Shown piece after piece: positions 17,209-24,425 of a stretch of DNA of 39,551 nucleotides. Positions within the stretch are counted from its first letter, which is position 1. The number at the start of each line of letters is the position of its first letter. The DNA comes from a virus. Under the pieces are notes generated by a model. That model saw only the letters and a list, made by a program, of their open reading frames with translations. It was not told where the DNA came from and made no database searches. The stretch spans positions 1 through 39,551 of IMG/VR virus record IMGVR_UViG_3300042452_001105. One strand, written 5' to 3'. Made by a program: the position numbers and the translations under genes.

Positions 17209-17784
17209 ATGCTCAAAAACGACGCCTGGATCCGCAGCACGCCCGGCCTGATCACCCCGCTAGTCCCGCAGCTAGAGCGGCACATCGGGGTCATCCCGGC
17301 GCTCAGCTACGGCTGTAGCAGCTACGGATATGATCTGCGCCTGTCGCCTAAAGATTTCAAAATCTTCCGCCACGTGCCTGGCACCGTGATGGACCCCAAG
17401 CGGTTCAATCCACAAAATCTGGAGCAGGTCAAGTTGCACGCCGATACTGAAGGCATGTGGTTCGTACTGCCCGCCCACAGTTACGGCTTGGGCGTGGCCC
17501 TGGAACGTCTGCAAATGCCAGGCAATGTCACGGCGATCTGCGTTGGCAAATCCACCTACGCCCGCATGGGCATCATCGTGAATGTGACCCCCGCTGAGGC
17601 TGGCTGGAGCGGCCACTTGACCCTGGAATTCAGTAACTCTAGCGGTGCCGACTGCCGCATCTACGCAAATGAAGGCGTCTGTCAGCTGCTATTCCTCGAA
17701 GGCGAGCCCTGCGACACCACCTATCAGGACCGCTGTGGTAAATATCAAGGCCAACAAGAACAAGTCACCCTGCCGATCGTGTGA
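17209..17784 (+). CDS. dcd: dCTP deaminase
   Basis: A 191-residue trimeric dUTPase-fold enzyme, close to the usual 193 residues. Motifs are YGCSSYGYDLRL (about 35-46), GKSTYARMGI (about 110-119, nucleotide-binding Ser/Arg) and NVTPAEAGWSGHLTLEFSN (about 122-140, with the catalytic Glu in the TLE segment). It deaminates dCTP to dUTP, feeding thymidylate synthesis. In a phage predicted to use Z:T pairs it would help balance dTTP supply. First gene of a + operon; its stop overlaps the next ATG. A bifunctional dCTP deaminase/dUTPase is possible. Confidence 0.93.
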   Translation: MLKNDAWIRSTPGLITPLVPQLERHIGVIPALSYGCSSYGYDLRLSPKDFKIFRHVPGTVMDPKRFNPQNLEQVKLHADTEGMWFVLPAHSYGLGVALERLQMPGNVTAICVGKSTYARMGIIVNVTPAEAGWSGHLTLEFSNSSGADCRIYANEGVCQLLFLEGEPCDTTYQDRCGKYQGQQEQVTLPIV

Positions 17785-18137
17785 TGCCCGAATTCAAAGC
17801 AACCGAAAAACAGTGGGCAGAAGTGGTCTTTTGGTCATCAAAAGATAGCGGCGGATCTGCCTGCATCCTCGAGCTGCGTGACAGAATCGAGAGACTTGAA
17901 CTCGGCGCCGGTATTCACGCTGCTGTGAAACATGAAGTCACAGATGCTTATGCCGCCAAGCCAGGTCGATCATTGGTGCGGCGGGTAGCGTCTGCCATGG
18001 CCCGCGCTGATGGCGACTTTGGCTATGACACAGAAGCAGCCGCAGCAATCCGTGAAGTAGCCGAATGGCTGCGCAACAGCCGGATGCAGTATGCGGAGAC
18101 GTTTGCAGACCTGCTCGAGCAGGAGGCATCACGATGA
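17784..18137 (+). CDS. Hypothetical protein
   Basis: A 117-residue, mostly helical protein (MPEFKATEKQWAEVVFWSSK..., central LRDRIERLEL coiled-coil piece). Similar openings (KATEKQWA) occur in cyanophage proteins of unknown function. It begins on the ATG overlapping the deaminase stop and ends on an ATGA overlap. Confidence 0.75.
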   Translation: MPEFKATEKQWAEVVFWSSKDSGGSACILELRDRIERLELGAGIHAAVKHEVTDAYAAKPGRSLVRRVASAMARADGDFGYDTEAAAAIREVAEWLRNSRMQYAETFADLLEQEASR

Positions 18138-18490
18138 CCAATCCCATCACCCCACCGCCGGACTTGGTGCAGAAGTGGGGGCACGACGCCAATTTGGCTG
18201 GCGCTCCCTGGACTGACGAGAACTGGTCTTACGAACAACACATTGCCACCCAAGCCGCCCAATGGGGCGCAGACCAGGAGCTGGAGGCGTGCGTAAAGCT
18301 GCTAGAGCTGTCCGATAAAAACGCACGGGATTTTCTGTACTCCGCCCGCCGCCCCAAGCCGCCGAGTGCCAAAGAACAGGCTTTGTTTGCCTTGGCAGTT
18401 TTGACGTCTGCAGACGAAACCTGCAGCATTGCTGAAATCCAGCAGCACTGGCACACCATTCGCCGCGCACTGGAGCAGCTCGATGATTGA
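18134..18490 (+). CDS. Hypothetical protein
   Basis: A 118-residue protein opening MTNPITPPPDLVQKW, a common N-terminus of small cyanophage proteins, with a TQAAQWGADQELEACVKLL helix and a long C-terminal helical part (HTIRRALEQL). Function unknown. It starts on an ATGA overlap with the preceding stop. Confidence 0.75.
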   Translation: MTNPITPPPDLVQKWGHDANLAGAPWTDENWSYEQHIATQAAQWGADQELEACVKLLELSDKNARDFLYSARRPKPPSAKEQALFALAVLTSADETCSIAEIQQHWHTIRRALEQLDD

Positions 18491-18526
18491 TTCAGCAAAA
18501 GACACGTTGTTTGGGGATTTGCGGTG

Positions 18527-19894
18527 ATGGGCCTGCGCACGTACCAAATTGATTTAATCGACCAGATCCGAGCTGAACTGCAGGAGCATCGGCGGATCTT
18601 GGCGGTGCTGCCCACTGGTGCCGGTAAGACGCACACGTTCTGCACCATTGCCCAGCTGAGCACGTACCGTAACCACAATGTGCTCATCTTGGTGCACCGC
18701 AGTGAGCTGATTGCACAGACATCTGCGCGGCTTACGGCGATGGACGTGCCGCATGGTGTGATCGCGCCGGGCCACCCTGTCGTGCACGCGCAGGTGCAGG
18801 TCGCGTCGATCCATTCAGCTGCCCGCCGCCTAAAGGCGTTTCCCTGGTCGCCCAATCTGCTGATCGTCGATGAGGCACATCATTGTGCGGCGCGGTCTTG
18901 GAAACAGGTGCTCGACGGCTATTCCAATGCCCACGTGCTGGGCTGGACGGCCACACCCCAGCGGCTGGATGGCAAAGGCCTGTCGGATTCTTTCGATGCG
19001 TTGGTCGAGGGTCCGTCTGTAGCCAGGCTCATGGAGATGGGTCATCTGTCGCGCTACAAGCTCTACGCACCACCTACGGGCGCCGATCTGTCTGGTCTGT
19101 CGAAACGGGCTGGTGACTACAGGGTCGAGCAGATCGAAGAGCGCATGATCGAATCGCGGGTGCTCTATAGTGCTGTGCAGAATTTCAAGAAGTATGCACC
19201 TGACCGCCGTGCGATCGCATTTTGCACGTCGATCAAGCATGCCGAGCTGACCTGCGGTGCATTCAACGAAGCTGGCGTGGCCGCGGCCTCCGTTGATGGC
19301 ACCCTGTCTGCCGCCGAGCGTGCCGCCAGGCTTGATGCTTTCAAATCTGGCGATGTACGGGTGCTGGTGTCTGTAGATCTGATTTCCGAGGGCTTCGATG
19401 TGCCCGCCTGCGACTGCGCCATCTTGCTGCGCCCTACAGCATCGCTCAGCGTGTATCTACAGCAAGTCGGGCGCGCCCTCAGGCCCTCAGACCGTGAGGC
19501 CGTGATATTGGACTGCGCTGGCAATTCCCAAACGCATGGGTTGCCTTGTGACGTGCGCCCCTGGAGCCTGCAGGGCATCGCACCGAAGAGCCGCAGCGAC
19601 CTGCGCGCCGTAGCCGTTCGCATCTGTCCGTCGTGCTATGGGGTACACCGACCTGCCGCCCTCTGCCCGTTCTGTGGACATGTGCATGCGGTGGATCGCG
19701 AGATGCCCAAGGAAGTCAAGGCAGATCTAGTGGAGGTGGACACCCGCCGTGCCGCAGCCGAGGAAAGAGCTGCTGCAAAGAGCAAGCGCAAAGAGGTTGG
19801 TAAAGCACGCACCCTTGAGGAACTGCTGCAGATCGCCAAGGACCGCGGGTACAAGCCAGGCTGGGCATATGCGGTGATGAAGTCGCGCAAATGA
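18527..19894 (+). CDS. SF2 DEAD/DEAH-box helicase
   Basis: A 456-residue superfamily 2 helicase. Walker A PTGAGKT is at residues 29-35, DEAH at about 115-118, motif III TATP at about 141-144, and the second RecA domain ends in QQVGRALR near 315-322. A four-cysteine zinc element (CPSCYGVHRPAALCPFC) follows at about 363-379, then a basic C-terminal tail. It resembles phage UvsW/SSL2-like helicases that remodel replication and recombination intermediates. I use the ATG at 18527; a GTG three bases earlier is in frame. Confidence 0.93.
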   Translation: MGLRTYQIDLIDQIRAELQEHRRILAVLPTGAGKTHTFCTIAQLSTYRNHNVLILVHRSELIAQTSARLTAMDVPHGVIAPGHPVVHAQVQVASIHSAARRLKAFPWSPNLLIVDEAHHCAARSWKQVLDGYSNAHVLGWTATPQRLDGKGLSDSFDALVEGPSVARLMEMGHLSRYKLYAPPTGADLSGLSKRAGDYRVEQIEERMIESRVLYSAVQNFKKYAPDRRAIAFCTSIKHAELTCGAFNEAGVAAASVDGTLSAAERAARLDAFKSGDVRVLVSVDLISEGFDVPACDCAILLRPTASLSVYLQQVGRALRPSDREAVILDCAGNSQTHGLPCDVRPWSLQGIAPKSRSDLRAVAVRICPSCYGVHRPAALCPFCGHVHAVDREMPKEVKADLVEVDTRRAAAEERAAAKSKRKEVGKARTLEELLQIAKDRGYKPGWAYAVMKSRK

Positions 19895-19928
19895 TAGACA
19901 TGTTACAAGCTGTATATTCATGATTGCT

Positions 19929-19957
19929 TTGATTTTTTTGAAGTGTTTTGATATATA
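19929..19957 (+). promoter_or_regulatory. Candidate sigma-70 promoter before the small-gene cluster
   Basis: TTGATT and TATATA are 17 bp apart in an A+T-rich gap. The start point would fall just before a GC hairpin (19962-19978) and 25-30 bp upstream of the ATG at 19994. Match to consensus is moderate (4/6 and 4/6). Confidence 0.45.
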
Positions 19958-19961
19958 AATC

Positions 19962-19978
19962 GGGGGCAAAGAGCCCCC
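19962..19978 (+). promoter_or_regulatory. GC-rich leader hairpin
   Basis: GGGGGC-AAAGA-GCCCCC is a perfect six-pair stem, 15 bp before the ATG at 19994. No T-run follows on the + strand. Because a promoter lies just upstream, it is probably a 5' leader element that protects or controls the message; a weak terminator for the helicase transcript is the alternative. Confidence 0.5.
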
Positions 19979-19993
19979 ACCACTCTCCAAATC

Positions 19994-20254
19994 ATGACTC
20001 ACGCTCTGACCCTCAACGGCGAAATCATCAAGTTCACCCCCAATGGTGAGTTTGTTGAAATCGATCAAACCACTACCCAAGTGATCAACATTAAGGAAAT
20101 TGAAACCATCAATGAATGGCATGGCACTTGGTGCTATACCGGTAAGGTCAACCAGCAAGTCATCAAAGGCAATTCTTGGACTTCAGTGTCGATCACCAAA
20201 GCCCGCACAATTTGGTCAGATTTGATCAAGCAAGGCGCTGTCCTGCCCGCCTGA
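19994..20254 (+). CDS. Hypothetical protein
   Basis: An 86-residue beta-rich protein (MTHALTLNGEIIKFTPNGEFVEIDQ...). No family is recognised. It stands alone after a promoter and leader hairpin and opens a run of very small genes, a setting typical of early takeover proteins. Confidence 0.72.
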   Translation: MTHALTLNGEIIKFTPNGEFVEIDQTTTQVINIKEIETINEWHGTWCYTGKVNQQVIKGNSWTSVSITKARTIWSDLIKQGAVLPA

Positions 20255-20278
20255 TGCGGGTCCCTTGATTCCGTTTTT
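20246..20278 (+). terminator. Weak candidate terminator
   Basis: CCCGC-CTGAT-GCGGG forms a five-pair stem over the stop codon of the 86-residue gene, and a run of six T follows at 20273-20278. The 12-base distance between stem and T-run makes it a weak intrinsic terminator. Confidence 0.3.
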
Positions 20279-20283
20279 TGCCC

Positions 20284-20289
20284 TAAGAT
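20284..20289 (+). promoter_or_regulatory. -10-like motif TAAGAT
   Basis: TAAGAT, a member of the recurring -10-like motif set, two bases before the ATG at 20292. If it is a promoter, the 20292 start would be inside or before the transcript start, so it more likely serves the gene at 20371. Confidence 0.25.
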
Positions 20290-20291
20290 TC

Positions 20292-20408
20292 ATGAACCCC
20301 TGGATCAACCGCTTCGCCATCTTCGCCATCGTCTTCGGTGTGTGGGCGATGGCTTATGACACTGGTCGCCATGTTTGCACCCAACATCAGCTTCAAACGC
20401 ATCGCTGA
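20292..20408 (+). CDS. Tiny membrane protein
   Basis: A 38-residue protein (MNPWINRFAIFAIVFGVWAM...) with one membrane segment at about residues 8-21. Similar one-helix peptides are frequent in cyanophage early regions. It overlaps the next gene in another frame by about 38 bp. Function unknown. Confidence 0.5.
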   Translation: MNPWINRFAIFAIVFGVWAMAYDTGRHVCTQHQLQTHR

Positions 20409-20562
20409 AGTAGCTGCAGCCCGTGGTCTGACGATCACAAAGGCTTGCAAGCCCTATCGCAGATGCGGTTTGGTGCTCTATGACGTGCATCACGGCACCG
20501 ACTACCTAGGCACATTCTCTGTTCGCGGTCTCAACCTGTTTTTCTCAGATGGAAATCCCTAG
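20371..20562 (+). CDS. Small hypothetical protein
   Basis: A 63-residue basic protein from the ATG at 20371 (MFAPNISFKRIAEVAAARGL...), with an alpha part then a beta part (CGLVLYDVHHGTDYLGTFSV). An ATG at 20356 in frame is an alternative start. No family recognised; the alpha-beta layout might bind nucleic acid. Confidence 0.55.
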   Translation: MFAPNISFKRIAEVAAARGLTITKACKPYRRCGLVLYDVHHGTDYLGTFSVRGLNLFFSDGNP

Positions 20563-20704
20563 CTATCCCGAGCTCGAAGAGCTGTTTATCAAGTGGTGGG
20601 CAGAGTCCTATCCCATGGCTCCCCCAGGCCCGCACGCGATTCGCACGCATGCCGCTTTTGCGCTGTTTGTGCTGAATCTGGAGTCCATGCAGGCACAGCG
20701 CTGA
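20549..20704 (+). CDS. Small hypothetical protein
   Basis: A 51-residue protein (MEIPSYPELEELFIKWWAES...). The start overlaps the previous gene by 14 bp and the stop overlaps the next ATG by one base, which supports it as a translated member of the cluster. No family recognised. Confidence 0.55.
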   Translation: MEIPSYPELEELFIKWWAESYPMAPPGPHAIRTHAAFALFVLNLESMQAQR

Positions 20705-20781
20705 TGGAAGACCAAATCACCTTGCTGCTGTGCATTGCTGGCGCACTGCTTTTGGGTTTCATGTACCTGTCTATGCGATGA
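20704..20781 (+). CDS. 25-residue single-span membrane peptide
   Basis: MEDQITLLLCIAGALLLGF plus six residues: almost wholly one transmembrane helix. It starts on the overlapping stop of the preceding gene and ends with an ATGA overlap to the next, so the coupling argues for a real gene despite its size. Confidence 0.5.
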   Translation: MEDQITLLLCIAGALLLGFMYLSMR

Positions 20782-20996
20782 CCCTGCCCGCAGATTGTCT
20801 GGCCGAGTATTGGCACCCGCGGCACAACGAGTGCATCATTGATTCATCCTGTCGGATGGAGTGTGTCTTGCTCGCCGTTGCAGATGCTGTGGTGCCTGCC
20901 GAGCCCGAGCCTGGCGCTGATGCCTCGCTTGTCGAATATACAACTTGGGCAGAACGCATGCGCCTTCGTCGTTTGATCCTGACCGATGTTTCCTAG
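20778..20996 (+). CDS. Small hypothetical protein
   Basis: A 72-residue protein (MTLPADCLAEYWHPRHNECI...) with four cysteines (at about residues 7, 19, 25 and 29) and an acidic middle. Four Cys and two His near the N-terminus could bind metal. It starts on an ATGA overlap. No family recognised. Confidence 0.55.
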   Translation: MTLPADCLAEYWHPRHNECIIDSSCRMECVLLAVADAVVPAEPEPGADASLVEYTTWAERMRLRRLILTDVS

Positions 20997-21153
20997 CTTT
21001 GGCGCGATTCGCGTTGGCACGCCGGTAAAGGTCTACATGGGTGCAGATTGGCAGCGCGGTTTTGTGCGCGTCTGCGAGTCCTCTTACGTCTGCGTGCAAC
21101 TTACTCACCGTCTGATCACCGTCTACGATCTACGCAACATCAAACCCTCATGA
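20986..21153 (+). CDS. Small SH3-like beta protein, hypothetical
   Basis: A 55-residue protein (MFPSFGAIRVGTPVKVYMGA...GFVRVCESSYVCVQL). The regular beta-strand pattern with G-T-P-V-K-V and W-x-R-G-F-V resembles small SH3/KOW-like barrels. The resemblance is structural guesswork. It overlaps both neighbours by a few bases. Confidence 0.55.
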   Translation: MFPSFGAIRVGTPVKVYMGADWQRGFVRVCESSYVCVQLTHRLITVYDLRNIKPS

Positions 21154-21353
21154 CCTGGTTCACTCGATTTTTGCTCTTTTTGCTTTCTCGACGCCCTGAT
21201 GTCAACGTGGCTGTGACCTACCTAGAGTCGGAGTACACCGACGACATCGATGCGGTCGATTTTCTGGAATGGTGCTATGAGCTCGATTTAGCCATCGATT
21301 TCGACCGATCTTTTTATGGAGAGGATCCGCCGCGCCGCGGATACTATGACTAA
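21150..21353 (+). CDS. Small acidic protein with hydrophobic N-terminus
   Basis: A 67-residue protein. MTWFTRFLLFLLSRRP is a short hydrophobic opening that could attach to the membrane. The rest is very acidic (LESEYTDDIDAVDFLEW, FDRSFYGEDPP). An acidic DNA-mimic or membrane-bound inhibitor is imaginable but not shown. Starts on an ATGA overlap. Confidence 0.55.
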   Translation: MTWFTRFLLFLLSRRPDVNVAVTYLESEYTDDIDAVDFLEWCYELDLAIDFDRSFYGEDPPRRGYYD

Positions 21354-21513
21354 GGACGAGCTGCTGATTGTTGTGCACCAGCTTTCGCACGCTTACAGTG
21401 TGCAGCGTGCTGCCGCCGTCTGGGCAGTTAATCAAGCTGCCGAGAACTTGAGCTATGGGTGCACAGCCAGAGACTGTCCTGCAAAACGAAATTCGCCTGG
21501 CGCTCTCGGCTAA
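21346..21513 (+). CDS. Small hypothetical protein
   Basis: A 55-residue protein (MTKDELLIVVHQLSHAYSVQ...), helical, with two Cys near the end. It overlaps the VRR-NUC gene by 59 bp in a different frame, more than any other pair in the cluster, so its C-terminus or its reality is uncertain. Confidence 0.42.
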   Translation: MTKDELLIVVHQLSHAYSVQRAAAVWAVNQAAENLSYGCTARDCPAKRNSPGALG

Positions 21514-21835
21514 GTGCCCAGGCTCCACGATTTTTCGGAATCATTGCGGCGCTCTGCGTGATGTAAACGGTCGTATGGTGCAATTTGGCCTGCATCCTGG
21601 CTCACCTGACCTTGTGGGCTGGAAAACCGTAGAGATCACGCCCGAGATGGTCGGCACCAAGGTGGCCGTCTTCTGCGGCATCGAGATCAAGACGCCCACA
21701 GGCAAGGTCCGTGAAGACCAGCTGCATTTTTTAGATCGCCTGCGCTGCGCCGGTGGTGTTGCAGGCGTGGCCCGCTCCGTTGACGATGCTGTGACGCTCC
21801 TTTCGGATCGTGTTACCGTGTCATATACGGAATGA
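21455..21835 (+). CDS. VRR-NUC domain nuclease
   Basis: A 126-residue stand-alone VRR-NUC (PD-(D/E)XK superfamily) protein. The motif order is Glu in VLQNEIRLAL (about residues 8-17), RNHCGALRD, PGSPDLVGW with the catalytic Asp (about 48-56) and GIEIKTPTGKVREDQ with Glu-x-Lys (about 74-88). Phage VRR-NUC proteins cut branched DNA structures, and this one lies directly before the primase-helicase. A Holliday-junction or flap nuclease in replication is likely. Confidence 0.9.
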   Translation: MGAQPETVLQNEIRLALSAKCPGSTIFRNHCGALRDVNGRMVQFGLHPGSPDLVGWKTVEITPEMVGTKVAVFCGIEIKTPTGKVREDQLHFLDRLRCAGGVAGVARSVDDAVTLLSDRVTVSYTE

Positions 21836-21865
21836 CCCCGGTGGGTGCCAGCCCAAGCCGGGGTC
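21834..21865 (+). promoter_or_regulatory. Two-tier hairpin between VRR-NUC and primase genes
   Basis: GACCCCGG (21834-21841) pairs perfectly with CCGGGGTC (21858-21865), and inside it TGGG pairs with CCCA. The stem begins inside the VRR-NUC stop codon and ends 27 bp before the primase ATG. No T-run follows. It resembles a tRNA fragment at first sight because of GGGTCGAATCC, but no cloverleaf forms. A translational or processing element is more likely than a terminator. Confidence 0.5.
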
Positions 21866-21892
21866 GAATCCTGCTCTTCGAATTATTTTACC

Positions 21893-23803
21893 ATGCTCTC
21901 GAGCACGAGAACGCCCTGTCCTGTCTGTGGCCGCACGTCGAGTGGCTGCAAGTGGGAGGAAGATCTGCTCTATTGCCGCATTGGCAATTCCTGTAGCCCC
22001 ATGCAGCGCCACCCGCATCTGAAGGTGGGCGAGATCGTGGCGGATGGTTGGGCATGCGTGAAGATCAATGATGACGCCGAGTGCGTGACATTCAAGCGCC
22101 ACACAGAGCGCGAGATTGTCCGCACCCGCCAGTGGGAGTATTTCACACCTGCTGGCAAGCGCAGTCTGCACCGCCGTATCGACTACACATATGGCCCCAA
22201 AGATGTGTCCTGGTCTAAGGGCACAAAGACTGATGACCTGTTGCCGCTGTGGTATGAGGATCTGCCCGAGTCTGGTGCCACGGTGTTTGTGGTCGAGGGC
22301 GAGACCTGCGCCGAGGCATTGCGGGCGATGGACCTGCACGTCACATCTGTGCCCAACGGCAGCGGCTCTTGGAAGTCCAAGATGCCCGACCTGCCCAAGT
22401 TTGCTGCCAACCGCCTGATCCTGTGTCCAGATAGGGACCGCCCTGGGATCGAGCTCATGCAGCGTCTGGCCGCGGCGTTTCCAGGGTCCAGATGGCTCTG
22501 GCCGCAGTCATCGAATGTTGACGCCTGGGAGGACCCGAACGACGGATACGACATCGCGGATTGGATCGCAGACGGTGCCACCAAGGATGCCCTGCGCGGT
22601 GCCGTGCGGATGGAAGGTCCCACATTGCCGCAGTTGCCCTGGTACGAGCGCCTCGGGCAACATCACACAGATACTGGTCGCCTGGTCAAGCCCCGCGGGC
22701 TGGAGCTTAAGCACATCATCGATAACGGCCTGGGTGGTGCCCTGCGGTTCAACACCCTGAAGCGCGCCATCGAGATCGACGGCACCTGCATGGACGAGAC
22801 TGCGCTGCGCCTGGCCTATATCGACCTGCAGCACAGCGGTATCGATGTGCAAACACAGACTGCGCAGGATGCCCTGTTGCGTGCGGCCTGCGACCGCCCC
22901 TATCACCCGATCCGGCAATACCTGGACACCTGCACAGATCCGCTGCCCGACGGGGTGTGGGCGAACATCGCAGGCGAGCTTCTCGGTGGTGATGCCCACG
23001 ATTTCGATAACAGCGCTCTGCGCAAATGGTTGATCTTTGCTGTGGCTCGCATCTATGAGCCGGGCTGCCCCTGCGGCTTCGTGCACATCTTGGCTGGCGA
23101 CCAGCACCTGCACAAGACACGCTTCTACAACACCCTGGCCAGCGAGCCCTGGTTCTATGAGGGCTTCATTAAGTCCAATAAGGATGCAGACGACATCGTG
23201 GGCCTGCACATGCGCTGGATCGCGGAATGGGGCGAGCTGGACGGTGGGATCAAGAACCACGAGTCAGCTGGGCTGAAGAACTTCATCACCCGCAAGACCG
23301 ATCTTGTGCGCGAGGCGTATGGCAAGGGGCACCAGGAGAGGCCGCGGCAGTTCGTGCTCTGCGGCACGACCAACAAGCACGATGGCTTCTTCTCGGACGA
23401 GACCGGCAACCGGCGGTTTGTGATCTACACGGTGGAGAAGAAGATCGATTCTGAAAAGATCGAGGATTTGCGCGACAGGATCTGGAGCAGCGCTCGCCGT
23501 GAGTATTTGGCTGGGGCGAAATGGTTCCTTGATGAGCAGGAAACAGAAGTCAATAATGCCCGCAACCGAGGCATGTACGCAGAGGATGCTTGGCGCGACA
23601 AGATATCCACGTGGCTGGCTGTACGGCGCTTCGAATACATACTGAGCAGCGATATTCTGACCAACTGTCTGGAAATTCCGTTGGAGCGACAGGACCAACG
23701 GGGTCTTACAAGGGTGAATCGGATCCTGAGATCACTCGGATATTACAAGACGCGTAAGGACCTGTCGGGAGAATTCAAGACAATATGGAGACAATCAGTA
23801 TGA
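21893..23803 (+). CDS. Primase-helicase: zinc ribbon + Toprim + VirE-type ATPase
   Basis: A 636-residue replication protein from the ATG at 21893. The N-terminus has a zinc ribbon (CPVCGRTSSGCK...CRIGNSC, about residues 9-34). A Toprim-like primase part follows, with VFVVEGETCAEAL (about 126-138) and LILCPDRDRPG (about 168-178). The C-terminal half (about 370-560) is a virulence-associated-E/SF3-like ATPase: HILAGDQHLHKTRFYNTLA in the P-loop place, then WIAEWGELDG, and FVLCGTTNKHDGFFSDETGNRRF. It should unwind and prime DNA. The P-loop lacks a plain GKT (it reads HLHKTRF). Cyanophage S-2L uses a PrimPol instead; none is recognised here. Confidence 0.88.
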   Translation: MLSSTRTPCPVCGRTSSGCKWEEDLLYCRIGNSCSPMQRHPHLKVGEIVADGWACVKINDDAECVTFKRHTEREIVRTRQWEYFTPAGKRSLHRRIDYTYGPKDVSWSKGTKTDDLLPLWYEDLPESGATVFVVEGETCAEALRAMDLHVTSVPNGSGSWKSKMPDLPKFAANRLILCPDRDRPGIELMQRLAAAFPGSRWLWPQSSNVDAWEDPNDGYDIADWIADGATKDALRGAVRMEGPTLPQLPWYERLGQHHTDTGRLVKPRGLELKHIIDNGLGGALRFNTLKRAIEIDGTCMDETALRLAYIDLQHSGIDVQTQTAQDALLRAACDRPYHPIRQYLDTCTDPLPDGVWANIAGELLGGDAHDFDNSALRKWLIFAVARIYEPGCPCGFVHILAGDQHLHKTRFYNTLASEPWFYEGFIKSNKDADDIVGLHMRWIAEWGELDGGIKNHESAGLKNFITRKTDLVREAYGKGHQERPRQFVLCGTTNKHDGFFSDETGNRRFVIYTVEKKIDSEKIEDLRDRIWSSARREYLAGAKWFLDEQETEVNNARNRGMYAEDAWRDKISTWLAVRRFEYILSSDILTNCLEIPLERQDQRGLTRVNRILRSLGYYKTRKDLSGEFKTIWRQSV

Positions 23804-23964
23804 GCCTGTAAGGGTATGTGGTGCCAATCTGCCCGTCCCGATTGGCCGTTTACCTGTTTTTACAACTTACTTAATAATATTTTTGGAAAAAAAAGGGAAG
23901 AAGGGGGGTTTTTAGGGAAAAAAAGGAACCAGTATGTATGTAGTAAGGTCGGTAGACTTCAGAC
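23804..23964. other. Non-coding gap with purine homopolymer tract
   Basis: 161 bp between the primase and small terminase genes. It holds an A+T-rich part (TTTACC and TAATAAT at 23849-23878) and then a purine-rich stretch of A-runs and G-runs (about 23885-23927, broken by one TTTTT). Such tracts can mark replication origins, packaging sites or DNA bends. A -10-like TAGACT is at 23953-23958. I cannot decide among these from sequence alone. Confidence 0.5.
23953..23958 (+). promoter_or_regulatory. -10-like motif TAGACT before the terminase gene
   Basis: TAGACT six bases before the ATG at 23965. Same motif class as before the lysis and tape-measure genes. Transcription from here would be almost leaderless. 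Confidence 0.3.
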
Positions 23965-24288
23965 ATGCCAGCCCTATCACCCAAGCGCCGTAAAGAGCTC
24001 AAGACGCAGTTGCGGCTGTGGATGGACATGGGCTGGCCGCGCTGGCGGATTAATGCCGCCTGCAATGAACAACTCGATATCAACCCAGAGACTGCGGATG
24101 AGCTGATTCAGGAGATCAGGCATGAGCAGCAGCAAGAGCTCACCATTGAGCGGAGTGAGTTCATGACCCAGCAACTCATCAGGCTCGAGGCGCTGGCAAC
24201 CAAGGCTCAGGAGGATGGCAATCTGGGCGTCGCCCTGGGTGCCTACAAGGAGATGCACTTGCTCATAGGTCTGCACGCTCAGCGCTGA
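23965..24288 (+). CDS. terS: Small terminase subunit candidate (TerS)
   Basis: A 107-residue helical protein. The N-terminal basic KRRKELKTQLRLWMDMGW...RINAACNEQLDI looks like a helix-turn-helix, and the rest (about residues 45-100) is a coiled coil (IQEIRHEQQQELTIERSEF). That plan fits small terminase proteins, which bind the packaging site. It is separated from the large terminase by a regulator and small genes, which is less usual. A general DNA-binding protein is the alternative. Confidence 0.55.
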   Translation: MPALSPKRRKELKTQLRLWMDMGWPRWRINAACNEQLDINPETADELIQEIRHEQQQELTIERSEFMTQQLIRLEALATKAQEDGNLGVALGAYKEMHLLIGLHAQR

Positions 24289-24371
24289 TGCGCACGGAGT
24301 GGCCGCTCGGAGCCTCGGGAAGGTGTCTTAGATCGGTTGTCCGGCACTGAGTACCGGAGAGCACTCAGAAC

Positions 24372-24396
24372 GGCCACGGAAGGCCACGGAAGGCCA
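24372..24396. repeat. Tandem 10-bp direct repeat, 2.5 copies
   Basis: GGCCACGGAA at 24372-24381 and 24382-24391, then GGCCA at 24392-24396. It could be an array of protein-binding sites, for example for the small terminase encoded just upstream. Confidence 0.8.
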
Positions 24397-24399
24397 GAT

Positions 24400-24425
24400 A
24401 CAGAAAAGCCCCCATTGCGGGGGCT
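24400..24425 (-). terminator. Intrinsic terminator of the regulator gene
   Basis: Read on the minus strand, AGCCCCC-GCAAT-GGGGGCT is a perfect seven-pair stem followed by TTTC, 15 bp after the stop of the regulator gene. On the + strand the same stem lacks a T-run, so it serves the minus gene best, but may also end the terS transcript. Confidence 0.7.

Noticed and set aside
18483-18527. 14-codon frame bridging to the helicase start
   Set aside because: Coupled at both ends (ATG inside the previous gene, TGATG to the helicase) but too short to claim a protein; may only act in translational coupling.
21833-21880. tRNA-like sequence with GGGTCGAATCC
   Set aside because: No acceptor stem, anticodon arm or CCA; the region is better explained as a hairpin.
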